NCBI GenBank assembly: GCA_958510875.1
Contig: CAUEHT010000001.1
Coordinates: forward strand, 558,001-622,000
Length of the DNA stretch: 64,000 bases
DNA from: Endomychus coccineus
Lineage: Eukaryota; Arthropoda; Insecta; Coleoptera; Endomychidae
Direction: 5' to 3'
The position numbers and the translations under genes were made by a program. How positions within the stretch are numbered: position 1 is the stretch's first letter; each line of letters starts with the position of its first letter. The notes beneath the pieces were generated by a model. The model had not been told where the DNA came from and ran no database searches. It was given only the letters and a program-made list of their open reading frames with translations. This document shows, piece by piece, positions 30,251 through 43,228 of the stretch.

Positions 30251-30487
30251 TATGCAAAAAAAAAATGGGTGGGGGAAGCGTATGAATATGGCTTTATCAG
30301 AATCGGAGGAAAAATGGGGAGGGGTATGATATGAGCAGCTGTTTTATATCACATATCCGTAGGTGTAGAATAAGTGACTACATAGTTTATATATGTAAAA
30401 AAAAATATTGCGTATGGGCTGATATAAACAAATTTAAAAAAAAGTTCTATATTCGGTCTTTGATGGAGTAATATACCAACGTGTAAT

Positions 30488-31345
30488 TGATACGAAGAGG
30501 TTGGGGTCGCTTGTGGGCGGAGCTTAATATCAACTGCACCGGCTTGGTCAGTTGTGGTAGAGCGCGTGGATTGATGAATGTATGAGTGGAAAATCTCGTA
30601 CTCGAAGATCACGATGTAATAGAGGAAGTATTTCGTATTCGTAGCGTAGGTTGTTGTTTGACCTGAGGAATAAAAATAACCTGTAATAAAAGAAACAGAG
30701 GGCAAGCTTACCAAATGAAGTGATGTCCTAGCGGAGGCTGCTGCGATGTTGTTGCACTTCCTACACTTACTTAGCTACACTCACTAGGATAGGAATAAGG
30801 TAGTGTATGGAATGAAACAAACAGTTGAAGTGTTGAAAGCAATGCCAGTCTAGCAACGCGCGTGGGCCTCGAGAGCAGGAGCCTCAACGTGAGCCGGAGT
30901 TTCCGTTGACGCACCTCGGTGCTAGTCTCGTATGAGAGGACGTAGCGACGCGTAGGGGACGGAGAACGTGCCGGGACGAAGTGTCCTACTTCTGCGATGC
31001 GAGGCAGAGTAACCTGGAGTCGGTTATCCGCTCGTTGTAGCGCCACGGGTCGTAGAAATGGAATGCGTGTGTTTGAAGGGGCGTTGGCCAAGTCTGAGAA
31101 GACTGTAAAGCTCAACGCGCGATCTAGTGGAGAATGTAGATGTATGCTGCAGTGTCGCTAGCGCTGGTCGGAGTCCGGCCGCTGGTCCTATGAAGTCGTT
31201 GTGCTTGCGCTAGGTCGGCGCGGTCCGCTAGTCAGGCGTAGTGACGTCTGCGTGGGTGTAGAATGATGTGTAGTGGTGTCTGGTTTCCTAGCGCTGGATC
31301 GGGAGCTGTCCGCAGGTCCGGCGAAGAAGACTAGCAAAGATGGAT
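30488..31345 (-). repeat. Truncated copy of the outer LTR (see 47001-53288)
   Basis: Begins TGATACGAAGAGG and matches 47836-48705 almost throughout, including CTTGTGGGCGGAGCTTAAT and GCGAAGAAGACTAGC. The high-coordinate end lacks the last roughly 240 bp of that LTR. No internal region follows, so it is a solo or truncated LTR. The ORF 30771-31115 is inside it and is not believed. Confidence 0.85.
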
Positions 31346-31479
31346 GGAGATCTTCTCCAACTGCTTACTTCCGCCTGAGAATTATTGAGGGGTTAATAAA
31401 AACTCGATCGATATATACCTAGGGAAATTATAGGAAATCCGGTTTTCTGTTGAGATTACAGGTGACTTATATGGAAACA

Positions 31480-31770
31480 GCAGGATCATATTAATGTATC
31501 TAAAAAAAATTTTTTTTGCTTTCGAAATCGCTCCTTTATATAAACTCTAGAACGATATGTACCGGTGCATTATAAGGTTGTATGTTGCTGTATAATTACC
31601 TATATGCAGCAGGATGATATTAATGTATCTAATTTTTTTGCTCTTGAAATCGCTCCTTTATAGAAACTCTCGAACGATATGTACCGGTGGATTATAAGGT
31701 TGTATGTTGCTGTATGATTACCTATATGCAGCAGGATGATATTAATGTATCTATTTTTTTTTGCTCTTGA
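31480..31770 (+). repeat. Tandem repeat of about 122 bp, 2.4 copies
   Basis: Unit with GCAGCAGGATGATATTAATG, AAATCGCTCCTTTATA, ACGATATGTACCGGTG and GGTTGTATGTTGCTGTAT, starting near 31480, 31608 and 31730. Confidence 0.85.
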
Positions 31771-31799
31771 AATCGGTTAAAACTAATAATAAATTTCTT

Positions 31800-32390
31800 A
31801 TAGAGCTGACAATAATAACAGTGTTGACAGAATGCAATCATCAACAAGGATTAGAAATGAAAAGTAAGTTTCATTGTGTTGTTTTCGATATTCTTCTTTT
31901 TATTCTTCAATGCAATTTTAGTGGATGTAGAAAGAGATCAACAACCCCCTCATCAAATATCTATAGGAAGAAACAAAAAAGACAGTTCCCACTTACTCCT
32001 ATCACCTCCATCATAATTGATGATGATGATCAAATAAGGTTAGTTATTTAATTTTAATTATTATAGGAATTCCTTGAACATCATTTTACTGTTTACAGAG
32101 ATCAATCAACACCACCTCCATCATCATCTAGATTAAATCTACAACCACTACCACCCTCAACAACACTATCGCCACCGAAAGAAGATATTGATGAGCTGTG
32201 TATATATGGCACGGGTGAGGATTTAGCAGCTTTGATTGTGGAGGTATGTACATTTTCAGTTCTCATATTGATTATAATAATATATTTTTCATTCTTTCGC
32301 AAATGAGGAATATTCAATCTAAGACTGGTGGATCCTATACCTTTAGATGGAGGTGAACGGGTATTTCCTTCTTTTCTTTTTATAGCTATA
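31800..32390 (+). pseudogene. Second, decayed copy of the spliced Polinton gene
   Basis: Exon-like pieces with splice signals: up to 31862 (donor GTAAGT), 31920-32036 (acceptor TTTTAG, donor GTTAGT), 32099-32241 (acceptor TTTACAG, donor GTATGT) and from about 32311 on. The third piece ends LCIYGTGEDLAALIVE, matching FCIHGFRHYLAELMFE of the Polinton gene at the same exon boundary. The fourth contains LVDPIPLDGGE against LVSPLDGE. Intron positions therefore agree. The last exon quickly loses similarity, so I treat it as a relic. Confidence 0.6.
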
Positions 32391-32689
32391 TAAGTTTATA
32401 AAATGTGTTATTATTATTAGCCTAAAATAAAATTATTGATTTCAATGTGTTTTTATTGAAACTAAAATTTTGCGTATAGAAAGCACTGTTTTATTAATTA
32501 GAATGATATCTACCTGAAAGGAAACTGTGTTTGTCTTCTATTATATTGCATACTAGTTTGATAAATAATTAGAACATTGATTGATCCAAATCATCATATT
32601 TTATAACGCAATAATAGACTCGCGGGTTTAAGAGGAATCGCTTTAATTATTCTGCAGATTATCATTATGAATATTATTCCATCGATCTC

Positions 32690-33520
32690 CTCAAGTTAAA
32701 ATTTGGCTAATTTTTCATGAGTTTAGAGAGTGATTTTGATTCTACACCTGTGACATCTTCATTCGTAGATTGATCTGGATAATCGTTAACAATCGTGGAA
32801 AACCATGAATAATCAATCGTTTCGATAATAATTCAATCCATATTTTATAAAAGTATGTTAAGCGAAATGGATAGTGTGAACCGAGATATTCAGAATTTTA
32901 ATCAATTTCCTCTTCGCAAAATTCTAGTCCATTTTGGAGAAATTCTAACCACTACAAACATTTCAGTCTAAAATTACAATGAGGAATTCAAATCATCAGT
33001 CATATCATCCAAAAACTTGATTGAATTGAATTAATATAATATTTTTATATACATAAAATAGTAACATACTATTTTCGTAGATTGATTTGGTTAATCATTA
33101 ACAATCGTGGAAAACGATGAATAATCAATCGTTTCGAATTATTCTGAGTTTTTATTCAAATACCATTTTTACAAAATCTTCTTAATTAATTAATTATTTC
33201 ACGTTTCTCTTAGATATATCCTTGTAGGGGTATGATTTCTTCTAACATATCAATAGGAAGAAATAAAAAAGACAGTTCCCACTTACTCCTATCACCTCCA
33301 TCATAATTGATGATGATGATCAAATAAGGTTAGTCATAATAATTTTGTATCATAAAAATTATTTCACGTTTCTCTTAGATATATCCTTGTAGGGGTATGA
33401 TTTCTTCTAACATATCAATAGGAAGAAACAAAAAAGACAGTTCCCACTTACTCCTATCACCTCCATCATAATTGATGATGATGATCAAATAAGGTTAGTT
33501 ATAATAATTTTGTATCATAA
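32690..33520 (+). repeat. Nested duplications including an exon copy
   Basis: TCGTAGATTGAT.TGG.TAATC with AACAATCGTGGAAAAC occurs near 32763 and 33076. Another unit of about 165 bp (TTTCACGTTTCTCTTAGATA to GATGATGATCAAATAAGG) stands twice at 33196-33355 and 33360-33517 and includes the second exon of the relic gene (31960-32036). Confidence 0.8.
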
Positions 33521-33529
33521 AGAAATATT

Positions 33530-35080
33530 TACTGAAATAATTAAATAATTGTTAAAGAGATCCGCAAGCATAACGTCAGTATGATTCCCTGAGCAAAAAA
33601 GTTGAGGTATTACATGGAAAATACTGTTTTGATAATAAATCGTAATTTAAATGACATAAAAAGTAAAACATGGCCATGGGCTATATGTACAGGAAACAAT
33701 ACATATGAAAGAGTACCCCAATTTTCAACGGTTTTTTCAATATAACTCGAAAAGTATGAAAGATATCGATAATTATCTATTTTATACCTACAACTTTCTC
33801 CTTCAACTTTTTCCGTACGTGAGTATTTTGGAAGCTGAGATATCCTGTGGAAGTTGTTAAGAATCGGAATCAATATAATGAAGCAGATTAGATTGGAATC
33901 GAAATAAGAATTACGCAAGCTCACATCCAAGATCCAATATACATGTCGTTAAAAATAGTAAATATTCATAACCTTATGGATCATAGTAAATTACAATTGA
34001 TATTTAGAAATTGTTGGTGATGACAGTCAATCAAAATTATTTTGCCCTGTGAATGGAATTTAATTCTGAGCTACTTCTATTCTTTCCTACTGTATCGAAT
34101 TTTTGGCAGAGATTTGAAAACGAAAAGAGAAATTACAATGTTTCTTTGTTCGCAAATATATATTTTCCGATATGTGGTATCAAAGTATACAAAATCAGTT
34201 GTGGATTCCAAGTGAAATTATTGAACGTTCTAATAGCTATGTATCTCAAACATTCGGGTTCTTTTAGTATTATTTTTGAAAAGATTTCAATTATGTACGA
34301 TAAAACGATCTTGATCAGAGGTGGATAGATTGGCTTTGAAAATTTTATAATTTCTTACCTTCCTTCTTGTCTTGGATACGCATTTTGAAAAAAAGTTCAA
34401 GTATTTTCATATTGAAAGTTCTAATAATTTTGTAAATTATTTTTTTTTCGAAGGGAGGGGACGAAATATCATCACTTGTACTAGTGATATACTCGTGTAC
34501 GAAACTCTAAAATAGGCCTTTAATGTGATTAATGTTGTTTTTGTAAATCTGTCGATTATTGATTATTGATTGTTGAAGTAAATATTTAATAAAAATTATT
34601 AAAAAATTTAAGATCTTTTGAGTAATATTGTAACCTTCCTCCGCTTGAATGGTTAATTACAAGTGGGGAGGTTGTCACTTACTGTCCTCTTATGACAGTA
34701 ACTGACCTGCTCGGGTTTCTTGAGGGTCCAGGATCCCTTTTTATGTAGGTTTTAAAATTGCTGTTTCTCTTTTGTGTGGATTGCCAAATAAAACAGATAT
34801 TTCTTGTTCAACTTATTTTATTAATTATCCCTATTTACATTTACACTAGCTATGTACAATCTATTTACAAAATGTTGCTTGGAACAGGCCGGTTAATGTG
34901 TTCGTTTTCCGTGTATAAAATAACTCGCTAATTAGATGTTTTCCTATCGTCGGGAGTCTCCACCATCTGCGTGAGATGGTAGACAAGTTTTTGTCCCTAG
35001 GTCTAGAAATGAATCGCGACAATCTAAATATTTAGTACACCTTTAACTTCGTCGGAGCGTGGATCGTATGTTCGCGCTGA
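33530..35080. other. Gene-free AT-rich stretch
   Basis: No supported gene. The ORFs 33610-33930 and 34053-34328 have no recognisable features. Confidence 0.45.
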
Positions 35081-35089
35081 CCTGTATTT

Positions 35090-35790
35090 CAGACGAAATT
35101 TCTTACGGAGCGGGGCCTAACGGACCAGGTTGATTTGTCCGCTATCTTCGGCTATAATTAATAATTTCACACACGTCGGTCTCGGAAAGTATCACAACGT
35201 AGCCCCTGAAATCAATTCGCAGAAGCTGGATCGTATTCGTCCAAGCTATCGGGATTGATTTTTCCAGCGGTTTCGGCTGTGACTTTATTTACAATTCTAC
35301 AAATCGGTCTTGGGCAATATCCTAACTTAGCCACTAGAAAAACAATTCGCAGCAGCTGGATCGTATTCGTCCAAGCTACCAGGATTGATTTTTCTGGCGG
35401 TTTCGACTGTGACTTTATTCACAATTCTACAAATCGGTCTAGGCCAATATCCTAACTTAGTCTCTAGAAAAACAATTCACAGGAGCTGGATCGTATTCGT
35501 CCAAGCTACCAGGATTGATTTTTCTGGCGGTTTCGACTGTGACTTTATTCACAATTCTACAAATCGGTCTCGCGCAATATCCTAACTCAGTCTCTAGGAA
35601 AACAATTCGCAGGAGCTGGATCGTATTCGTCCAAGCTACCAGGATTGATTTTTCTAGCGATTTCGACTGCGACTTTATTCACAATTCTATAAATCGGTCT
35701 CGGGCAATATTCTAACTTAGTCTCCAGAAAAACAATTCGCAGGAGCTGGATCGTATTCGTCCAAGCTACCAGGATTGTTTTGTAGACTAT
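35090..35790 (+). repeat. 130-bp satellite, about five copies
   Basis: Unit contains GAGCTGGATCGTATTCGTCC, AAGCTACCAGGATTGATTTT and ACTTTATTCACAATTCTAC. Period 130 bp from the exact spacing of repeated ORFs starting 35255, 35385 and 35515. These ORFs are satellite products. Confidence 0.92.
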
Positions 35791-36212
35791 TAAGTTTATT
35801 AACAAAGTTCAAATTTGAAATCGGACGTATATACTGGAATGTTAATTCAATAACTTGAATAGATTTTACACGGCAATTGATACTCACTCTCTATCTCTCG
35901 GATTTTCACAATGGCAACGGCTTCGGGTTGATTAAATTACGGCAGGTCAATCTCGGTGCTGGTCTGGCAAGTGAGTCCCCTTTCGCTATGAAATGGGCTG
36001 GCTTTTATACAGATCGCGGCGTGTGACGTAACGTGAACAGGTGACCGGCTGGCGAATTCTGTTCACCAGTTTTTATACATAGATGTGCACGAAGTTTGAT
36101 CTCTTAACTTCGCCTATGTAATTCGACTGTACTGAGATATTCAACTTGATTTGTAAGTAATGAAGGATGCTTCATTACAATATTCATCCTTGTTATAGAT
36201 ATTCATATCATA

Positions 36213-36512
36213 ATGAGCATGGAAGCATTAAACTCGTGTTCTCTATTACAGAGATTACCTACGAAAAAAGTTAACCAGCTCGAAGAAGGTAAAGTTTATA
36301 AGATAACTAATGCAAAAATTGTCAACACCCGGTTTGGAGAATCTGTGCTAGCAGAGATTGACGATTTCGGTGTTTTCCTCTCAAAACGTCCAACACCACT
36401 ACTCAAACCTCTGTTGGATCGCATCAATGAAAAACAATGTATAGGAGTGATTTATAGAGGAGAGGAACATTTTGGGAAATGGAATCCAGCAGCAAAAATC
36501 GAGTTCCGATGA
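36213..36512 (+). CDS. Lone homologue of the Polinton OB-fold-like gene
   Basis: 99 codons from an ATG, with no stop before the family end (AAKIEFR). It shares SLLQR, TRFGESVLAEI, GVFLSKR and VIYRGEE with the gene at 19750-20073. The rest of a Polinton is not found around it. It could be a remnant left by deletion or a captured copy. An intact frame with many changes from the other copy is noteworthy. Function is unproven; a DNA-binding OB fold is a guess. Confidence 0.65.
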   Translation: MSMEALNSCSLLQRLPTKKVNQLEEGKVYKITNAKIVNTRFGESVLAEIDDFGVFLSKRPTPLLKPLLDRINEKQCIGVIYRGEEHFGKWNPAAKIEFR

Positions 36513-36516
36513 AACA

Positions 36517-38330
36517 AAGGAAATTATTTTGAAGCTTGGCTACTTTGCCAACGTACCAAAAATTTTGTTAGCTTTGAACATAATTTTCCGTTTTCATTGT
36601 TATATCCTTGCAGTGATTTAGGTTGGATTGATCTACTTATCTATCCAAACTTGGTCAATTCACTCCACTTGTATATTTGAATGGGATAATTTGGGCTTTG
36701 ATAACTCTGATTATATCGTATCCAGTTGAATTGGTATTTTAGCTTCTGCAATGTTGCACCTAAATAAACTATAAAACAATTCATATGAATGGGTGCACAA
36801 TTCCGAGATGTTACGATCTGCAGTTTTATGTTGAAGAAACTGAATCATGAAATCCTGGTAGGGTGCTTTGATAGCTTAAGGTGAACATAATAAAGTTTCA
36901 ACGTATATCGATGACTCATTTGCTATTGGAAACCCCAGAATCTAATTTCTCCGAAAGCAGGAAAAACGTAATAGGATCATTAAAACCAATAAACCATAAC
37001 TTTTGGGATAGAAAAAACATGAAAATAACGTTCAGAAAGCCTCTGATGTTTTATTTTGCTTACGAAATGCGTATTTGTATTTTAGTTCTCATTATTTCAT
37101 TTGCTCAATATATCTTCGGTCCAAATGGTTGCAGTACATCTAGGAACGTCTTGCTTGATGTTTCAAATCCGTTTATTAAAAACTCGAGTGAAACAGGAAA
37201 TTATTTTGAAGCTTGGCTACTTTGCCAACGTAACAAAAATTTTGTTACGCTATAGCTTTGAACATAATTTTCCGTTTTCATTGTTATATCATTGCAATGA
37301 TGTAGGTTAGATTGATCTACTTACGATAACTCTGATTATATCGCATCCATTTGATTTTATTGGTACTTCAGCTTCGGCGATGTTGCACCCAAATAAACTA
37401 TTAAATATTCATATGGATGGGTGCACAATTACGAGCTATTACGATCTTCAGAAGCTGTATTGAAGGAGCTTGGACTGGACCAAAAAATTCTGGTAAGGTG
37501 CTCCGACAGCGGAAGGCGAACATAATAAAGTTTCAACGTATATCGAGGACTTATTTGCTATTGCAAACCTCAGAATCTAATTTCTCCGAAAGCAGGAAAA
37601 CAGTAGTAGGATCATTAGAACCAAAAAATCATACATTTTGGTATGAAAAAAACTGAAAATAACGTTCAAAAAGTCTCTGATGTTTTATTTCGGTTACGAA
37701 ATGCGTATTTGTATTTTATTTCTCATTATTGCATTTGCTCAATATATCTTCGGTTCAAATGGTTGAAGTACATCTAGGAACGTCTTGCTTGATGTTTCAA
37801 ATCCGTTTATTATAAACTCGAGTGAAACAGGAAATTATTTTGAAGCTTGGCTGCTTTGCCAACGTAACAAAAATTTTGTTACGTTATAGCTTTGATCATA
37901 ATTTTCCGTTTCCATTGTTATATCCTTGCAGTGATTTAGGTTAGATTGATCTACTTATCTATTCCAACTTGGTCAATTTACTCTACTCTTGTATATTTGA
38001 ATGGACTAATTTGGGGCTTCGATAACTCTGATTGTATCGCATCCAATTGATTTTATTGAGGATTATAGATCCTGCGATGTTGCACCCAAATAAGCTAGTA
38101 TTCACATGGATGGGTGCACAATTACGAGATATTACGATCTGCAGTTTTATGTTGAAGAAGCTTGTACTGGATCATGAAATTCTGATAGGGTGCTTTGACA
38201 GAGAAAGGTGAACAAGATAAAGTTTTAACGTATATCGATGACTTATTTGCTATTGTAAACCACAGTATCTAATTTCTCAGAAAGCAGAAAAAACGTAATA
38301 GGATCAATAAAATCAATAAAAGCCATAACT
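36517..38330 (+). repeat. Triplicated unit of about 0.65 kb
   Basis: Three diverged copies: GAAATTATTTTGAAGCTTGG occurs near 36517, 37195 and 37831, and AAAGTTTCAACGTATATCGA or a close variant near 36890, 37528 and 38220. Spacing is about 630-690 bp. The ORFs within (36881-37255, 37417-37656) are copies of the same repeat and not credible genes. Confidence 0.85.
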
Positions 38331-41300
38331 TTTGGTATAAAAATAATGTTAACTAGTTTGCTGCTACGCACTATGAACAGTACCGTGCTGCAGATTTTAT
38401 CAGTAAGATCTTGGAAAAGCCACCTCTTCAAATATTTTTAGTTCAAATAACTTTCGATTGTCATTTAGAAAAAAACCACAAAATGCACGACACTTTTAAT
38501 ATTTTGAAATTAAAAATTACTTTAACACGTTCAACGTCATGTGTATCTTTTTAGATACACACTGTCCTATTATTTTACATGTATACTTACCAGTTCGATC
38601 GACCTCTTATCTTGTAACGAACGGGTTGCGTTACGGGATTGTATAGAACTTGATGATAAACAGATTAGATTTCTTTTCGGCTGGGAAACTTGTCATATGA
38701 TATTTAAAGATATTTGCCGGTCAATAAAACTTAGATTATTGAGACTACCATTCCTGATGTGAGATGTCACTAAATATCGCGGAGTGGGAATGTAGGATAG
38801 CGAAAATCGGAAATTATTCATTGTGGTGTTAACCTTTAATAGGGTAAGTCGAGTTTTATATTTCATATTCTTTACATACATTTTCTTAATTTTTGCTTCC
38901 GAAATATGATGCACATCAGGCTACATATAATTTGATTTAGATTTGTTATTGAACGTCTGGATGTACAGTACCTGAATGTAATTATATTTCGGAGGAAATT
39001 TACTCGACTTATCCTAAGACACGCACAATCAGATTTGCATTTAGCATGATCCCAGGTATATCATTTCCATAATTACCGGGATTGTTGTAGTCATTGTATG
39101 AAATTACTCTACCGAGACGTGGGCAGTTGATGCCGACAATATTTAATTTCCACCTTTTTACTTGACCCTGCAATTTGTGCACATGGTAGTTGCACGATTC
39201 TGTAGATCGCCATTTTGTTATCCCAGTACAAGATACATAGGATGGTCTTATTAGACCAACGTGCAGTAAAGGTTCATAAGGGTGAATACGAAACAAATAA
39301 CCTAATTACTGCTTATTAGGTATACATATATTTATGACACTGTCACGCCGTTTGGGAGTTAATACAGTTTACATTATCAATCCACGTGTACAATTCATTT
39401 CAAGCAAACCAGAATTTTATGCTAACTAGGAAATTTCAATCTTTCAAATAATATTCTTTCAGATATAATTTTAATTATTATTCTTTCAGTCACATGTTAA
39501 CTTTTTGCTAATTTTAAAAATCAATTGTAATCGTTTATTTCTTTCAGATTAAATTAAATTTTTGCCTAAATTGATATCTCGTAAAGATATCCATTTTGTA
39601 TTAGTGTTTTCGCAATTTGAGAAAGATAACATTATCGGTTGTGGAATCACCTGGTTATTCCAACCGACGGTGTTGCTTGTCCTTTTGATCTCAAGTCAGG
39701 TACTGTTCGTTCTTTGTAATTACAGGGTTTGAACGTCTGAGGTTCCTCACCCGTTCACTCCAAGGCGGTTTAGTGACTTTCCCGACAGGACCGACTTCCA
39801 GTTCCTACGAGTTCCAAGGAGGGTAACATTTTCTTGTTTGAATGACCATAATTTCATTCTCTGATTTTGTTGTTTGTCCGAAGTTGTATTCCACTAATTT
39901 TTATAGAATCATTCGAGGTCTACTGTAAGTCCTCTTATTGGATATTTCGTTCTTTTCAATTTAATAATTGATTTAATTTTATAATTGTTTTCTTAAAATT
40001 CAATTTATGTTACGAACCAATTTAAATTTATAATTGTTTTCTTAAAATTTCATTTATGGTACAATTTGATTTAATTTAATAATTGTTTTTCTACGAATTC
40101 AATGTTATTTATATTTCCAATTGGTATTCTAAAAATTTGTAATTTAAATTTTATTTATAATTCAAATTCTGATGGAATATACGAATTGTTAAGTTGAACT
40201 TGTATTGTTTTTCTGAATTTCCATCGACTGTTAAACCATCTCGTAGTGCTTGTATTCTTGACTGTTTATTCATTTAGTTTTATAGTTTTTTTTCAAGCAG
40301 TTGGCGCTCGGGCAATTCACCAGTCTTGAATCACAAGGCACGTTTCACTACGAGCCCTGAGATTAATTAATTTAAATTGAGCTAGCTGGGCCAATTAAAA
40401 CCGACCCAAAGCGGGCCCGTTTCACTGGCGCCCTTTTCTTTAACGTGGTCTAGAACACAGTTGATGGTTATTGAGAGAAATATATATTAAAGTGAAAAAT
40501 TGGTCATTTTTTTTTTTTTGTGTGACTTTGATAATTTGCTTGAAATTGCATATTTTATATATTGGAATTGTCATATTTTTACATGTAGTTAGGGTATTTG
40601 TCACTCATACTTTTTTCATCTGAGAATGATTAAGATTATCTGGAATTATGCGATCAGCTGTTTTCAGTTTTTAGGTTTCAGCATTAAATCCTATGTTATA
40701 GGTTTTGCTGTTTTATCTGTTTCTTTTCATTTGTTCCTATAGTTCATTGTTTTAAACAATGTAGAGTAGTGTTTCATATGTGCTATTAATTTTTTTTCAC
40801 TATGGTGAATTGTTAGTCAAATCATTTGGGTCTTTTTCAGTTTTTCAGTAAGGGATACTTCCCTAATTTCTATTTAACAGTTTCTGGAACTCAATTTTGA
40901 TACATTCTTTTTCCTTTGTAGCAAATATCGAAAATCAAAATTTGGAAATTGTACCTTGAGATCCTTGGATATTGGAAATGACGACTGTGCAAAGGGATGG
41001 CAGTTACAGTGAAGAGGAATAAGGTCCTAGCAGGTTGCTAATGTTGCGGTGGACATTGAGGTTGCATTTATGACTGTCAGTTTTGGGAGCCATGACCCTT
41101 AATTGCCACAGTAGATGAAAACTGTTATGGAAGCTGCAAATTATTGGTGATCTGCGGGGGATCCTCTGTTGCTCTGATCTGCATTGGTCTCTTCTGTTCG
41201 GATGATGTTAAGTATCATTATTTATATTTTTAAATTTACCTTTTGATTTTTAGTGCTATATTACTTTTGAATATTCATCGTTTAAGTATCAAAATTTTTC

Positions 41301-41550
41301 TATTTCAGTTACTGTTATTTTAGATTCATTATATTTTGTTTTTTTCGTAACACTCATTTTAGGGTTGATCACCCTTAAAATGTAGTTGAATTTGGAAGTT
41401 TGACGTGTTCACTCTTCAAAACTTTATAGTTTACCTTTAGTATAGTTAAAGCTATATTTTTTGTTACCCATTTATAGATTTCTTGTTTACTTCCGACCCA
41501 AAGCGGGCCCGTTTCAATCTCTCACCCGCAAGAATACCATTTTTTTCCAA
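38331..41550. other. Gene-free stretch with a repeated 23-bp motif
   Basis: No supported gene. CGACCCAAAGCGGGCCCGTT plus TCA occurs at about 40406 and 41494. The first is followed by CTGGCGCCC, so it could be an LTR end with a PBS, but no matching LTR starts were found. Confidence 0.4.
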
Positions 41551-41559
41551 TTGATGTAT

Positions 41560-41720
41560 ACGTCGTAGACGTTATGATCGATTCACAACCTCGTGACAGA
41601 CGCCACGTTGAAGACCCACGTGACTAGACACCTCGTCGATGTAACACGTGACAGACGCCATGTCACCTCAGTAGTAAGAGAGGACAGACACATGGTACAC
41701 ATTGTTGTGTAAAGTGTATT
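41560..41720. repeat. Possible left terminal relic of Polinton element 2
   Basis: Contains CACGTGACAGACGCCATGTC and TAAGAGAGGACAGACACATGG. The complement of the right flank (about 61110-61150) reads TAAGAGAGGTCCTAGACACGTGG, so decayed inverted termini are plausible. Confidence 0.45.
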
Positions 41721-41960
41721 CATCTATACTATGGAATAATTTTAATCGCCCCCATTTATGTCGTCGAATCGCAAATAAGATGGCATCATCGATCCCTTCA
41801 TCGCCCCCTCAGTTTTGTAGCCACCTTCAATTGAGTCCAACTGGTCTCGGTCGGTGGCCCCTTACATTACATTTGTTGTTTATCAAAACTGCGCATGCGT
41901 GAAATCTTCACTCATCCAAAATGCTCTTCCTCCGTGAGATCTATATAGTAAGAGAGTACG

Positions 41961-43018
41961 ATGACAGGCCGCATCGATCTGACTCAAATTCGTGCAAACG
42001 AGAGAACAGCACTTGTTAGTGCTAATACTCAAGAAACTTCAACTGGAGAAGTATTCTGTAGTACTTGTAAAGTCGATATCAGATCTTCCAACTGGAACCG
42101 GCATATCAAAACTAAAAAACATAATACGGAAGAAACTGACGATAATGTTTCTGTTAAACGTTGTGTTGAATGTAAGAATGATGTAAAAATCGGTAACTGG
42201 GCCAGACATGTCGAATCTGAAAAACGTATACAGAAAGTCGTAATATTGGTGCATCAGGTGCTGTCCCTTTAGGCGCCTATTATTGGAGAACTCATAATAG
42301 AAAAACTAATGTTTGGGGAATGGGCAGTGGTGAATTTATAACAGTGCCTTCAGAAAACGATGAATGGAATCATTCGCCGATTCTTCGTAAAAAGCCAAAT
42401 TCACAAGAGACAATAGCAATACCTCAATGCAAAGCGAGTCCTAAAATCGATGAAAATGTGAAAAAATGGATAGATTCCGTTCAAAAACCATACCGTGCTC
42501 AAATGACAACTACCAAACCTTCACCAAAGGCGGTTTCTCCTATAGATGAACTGACACAATTTTTAATGAGAAAACCTACTCGTCCATCAAAACCATTCGC
42601 ACCGGCTCAGAAAATGCCAACTCAACGATCAAATTCTAAAGTTCAAATTGAAACTCAATGTGGATCTATGCCCAAATTTGAGCCATTCCATATGCCTATT
42701 TTCGAAGATGAAGAAGATTCATTCATAACAGTGGCCGCCGCTCCATATAGAGAACAGAATTATTTACCGATTCTCCATCAACAGTCAAACACAATTGAGA
42801 AATCATCAATACCCGAATCAAGACAAAGTGGTAAGATAGATGGAAATATTCAAAAATGGATAGATTCAGTTCAAAAGCCGTATCATCTTCAAACGGCAAT
42901 GCCTAAACCTGTACCACAACCAGATGTACTGCTTGACAACACGTCGCAAGTTTTAATAAATGAGTCTACTCGTCCCATGGAGTCATGCATACCACCTCTT
43001 GAAGAAAATGTTCATTAG
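41961..43018 (+). pseudogene. Zinc-finger region upstream of PolB 2
   Basis: ATG 41961 opens 103 codons with two C2H2-like fingers: CSTCKVDIRSSNWNRHIKTKKH and CVECKNDVKIGNWARHVESEKR patterns (C-x2-C...H-x6-8). A frame change near 42230 leads into 42320-43018, a Lys/Pro/Ser-rich stretch with two copies of KKWIDSVQKPY or QKWIDSVQKPY. After TAG at 43016 coding-like sequence goes on for about 60 bp with further stops. Either a separate zinc-finger gene or the N-terminal part of a very long PolB gene; the same finger type recurs at 43.3 kb. Confidence 0.55.
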
Positions 43019-43228
43019 GATAGCTATTTCGACCCAGACTTTGATTATAAAGGAATCCCTTCGCGTACAGTGAATAAATAAATTATACATCGGACTCCGA
43101 TCGAATTAGAAGAATTTTAGGACCGCCTCCATTCTCTACTGACAAACCTATTTTTGACTATTCCAATGTATTAAAAAAATGTGTGAATTCGGGGACGGTG
43201 CTTTCGATCTTCCTTATCGTAAAGTGGA

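Noticed and set aside
35255..35715. Three 66-codon ORFs in a row
   Set aside because: They are successive units of the 130-bp satellite.
40400..41517. Short LTR retrotransposon bounded by the CCCAAAGCGGGCCCG motif
   Set aside because: Only about 23 bp is shared, no LTR starts, gag or pol were found; kept only as a note.
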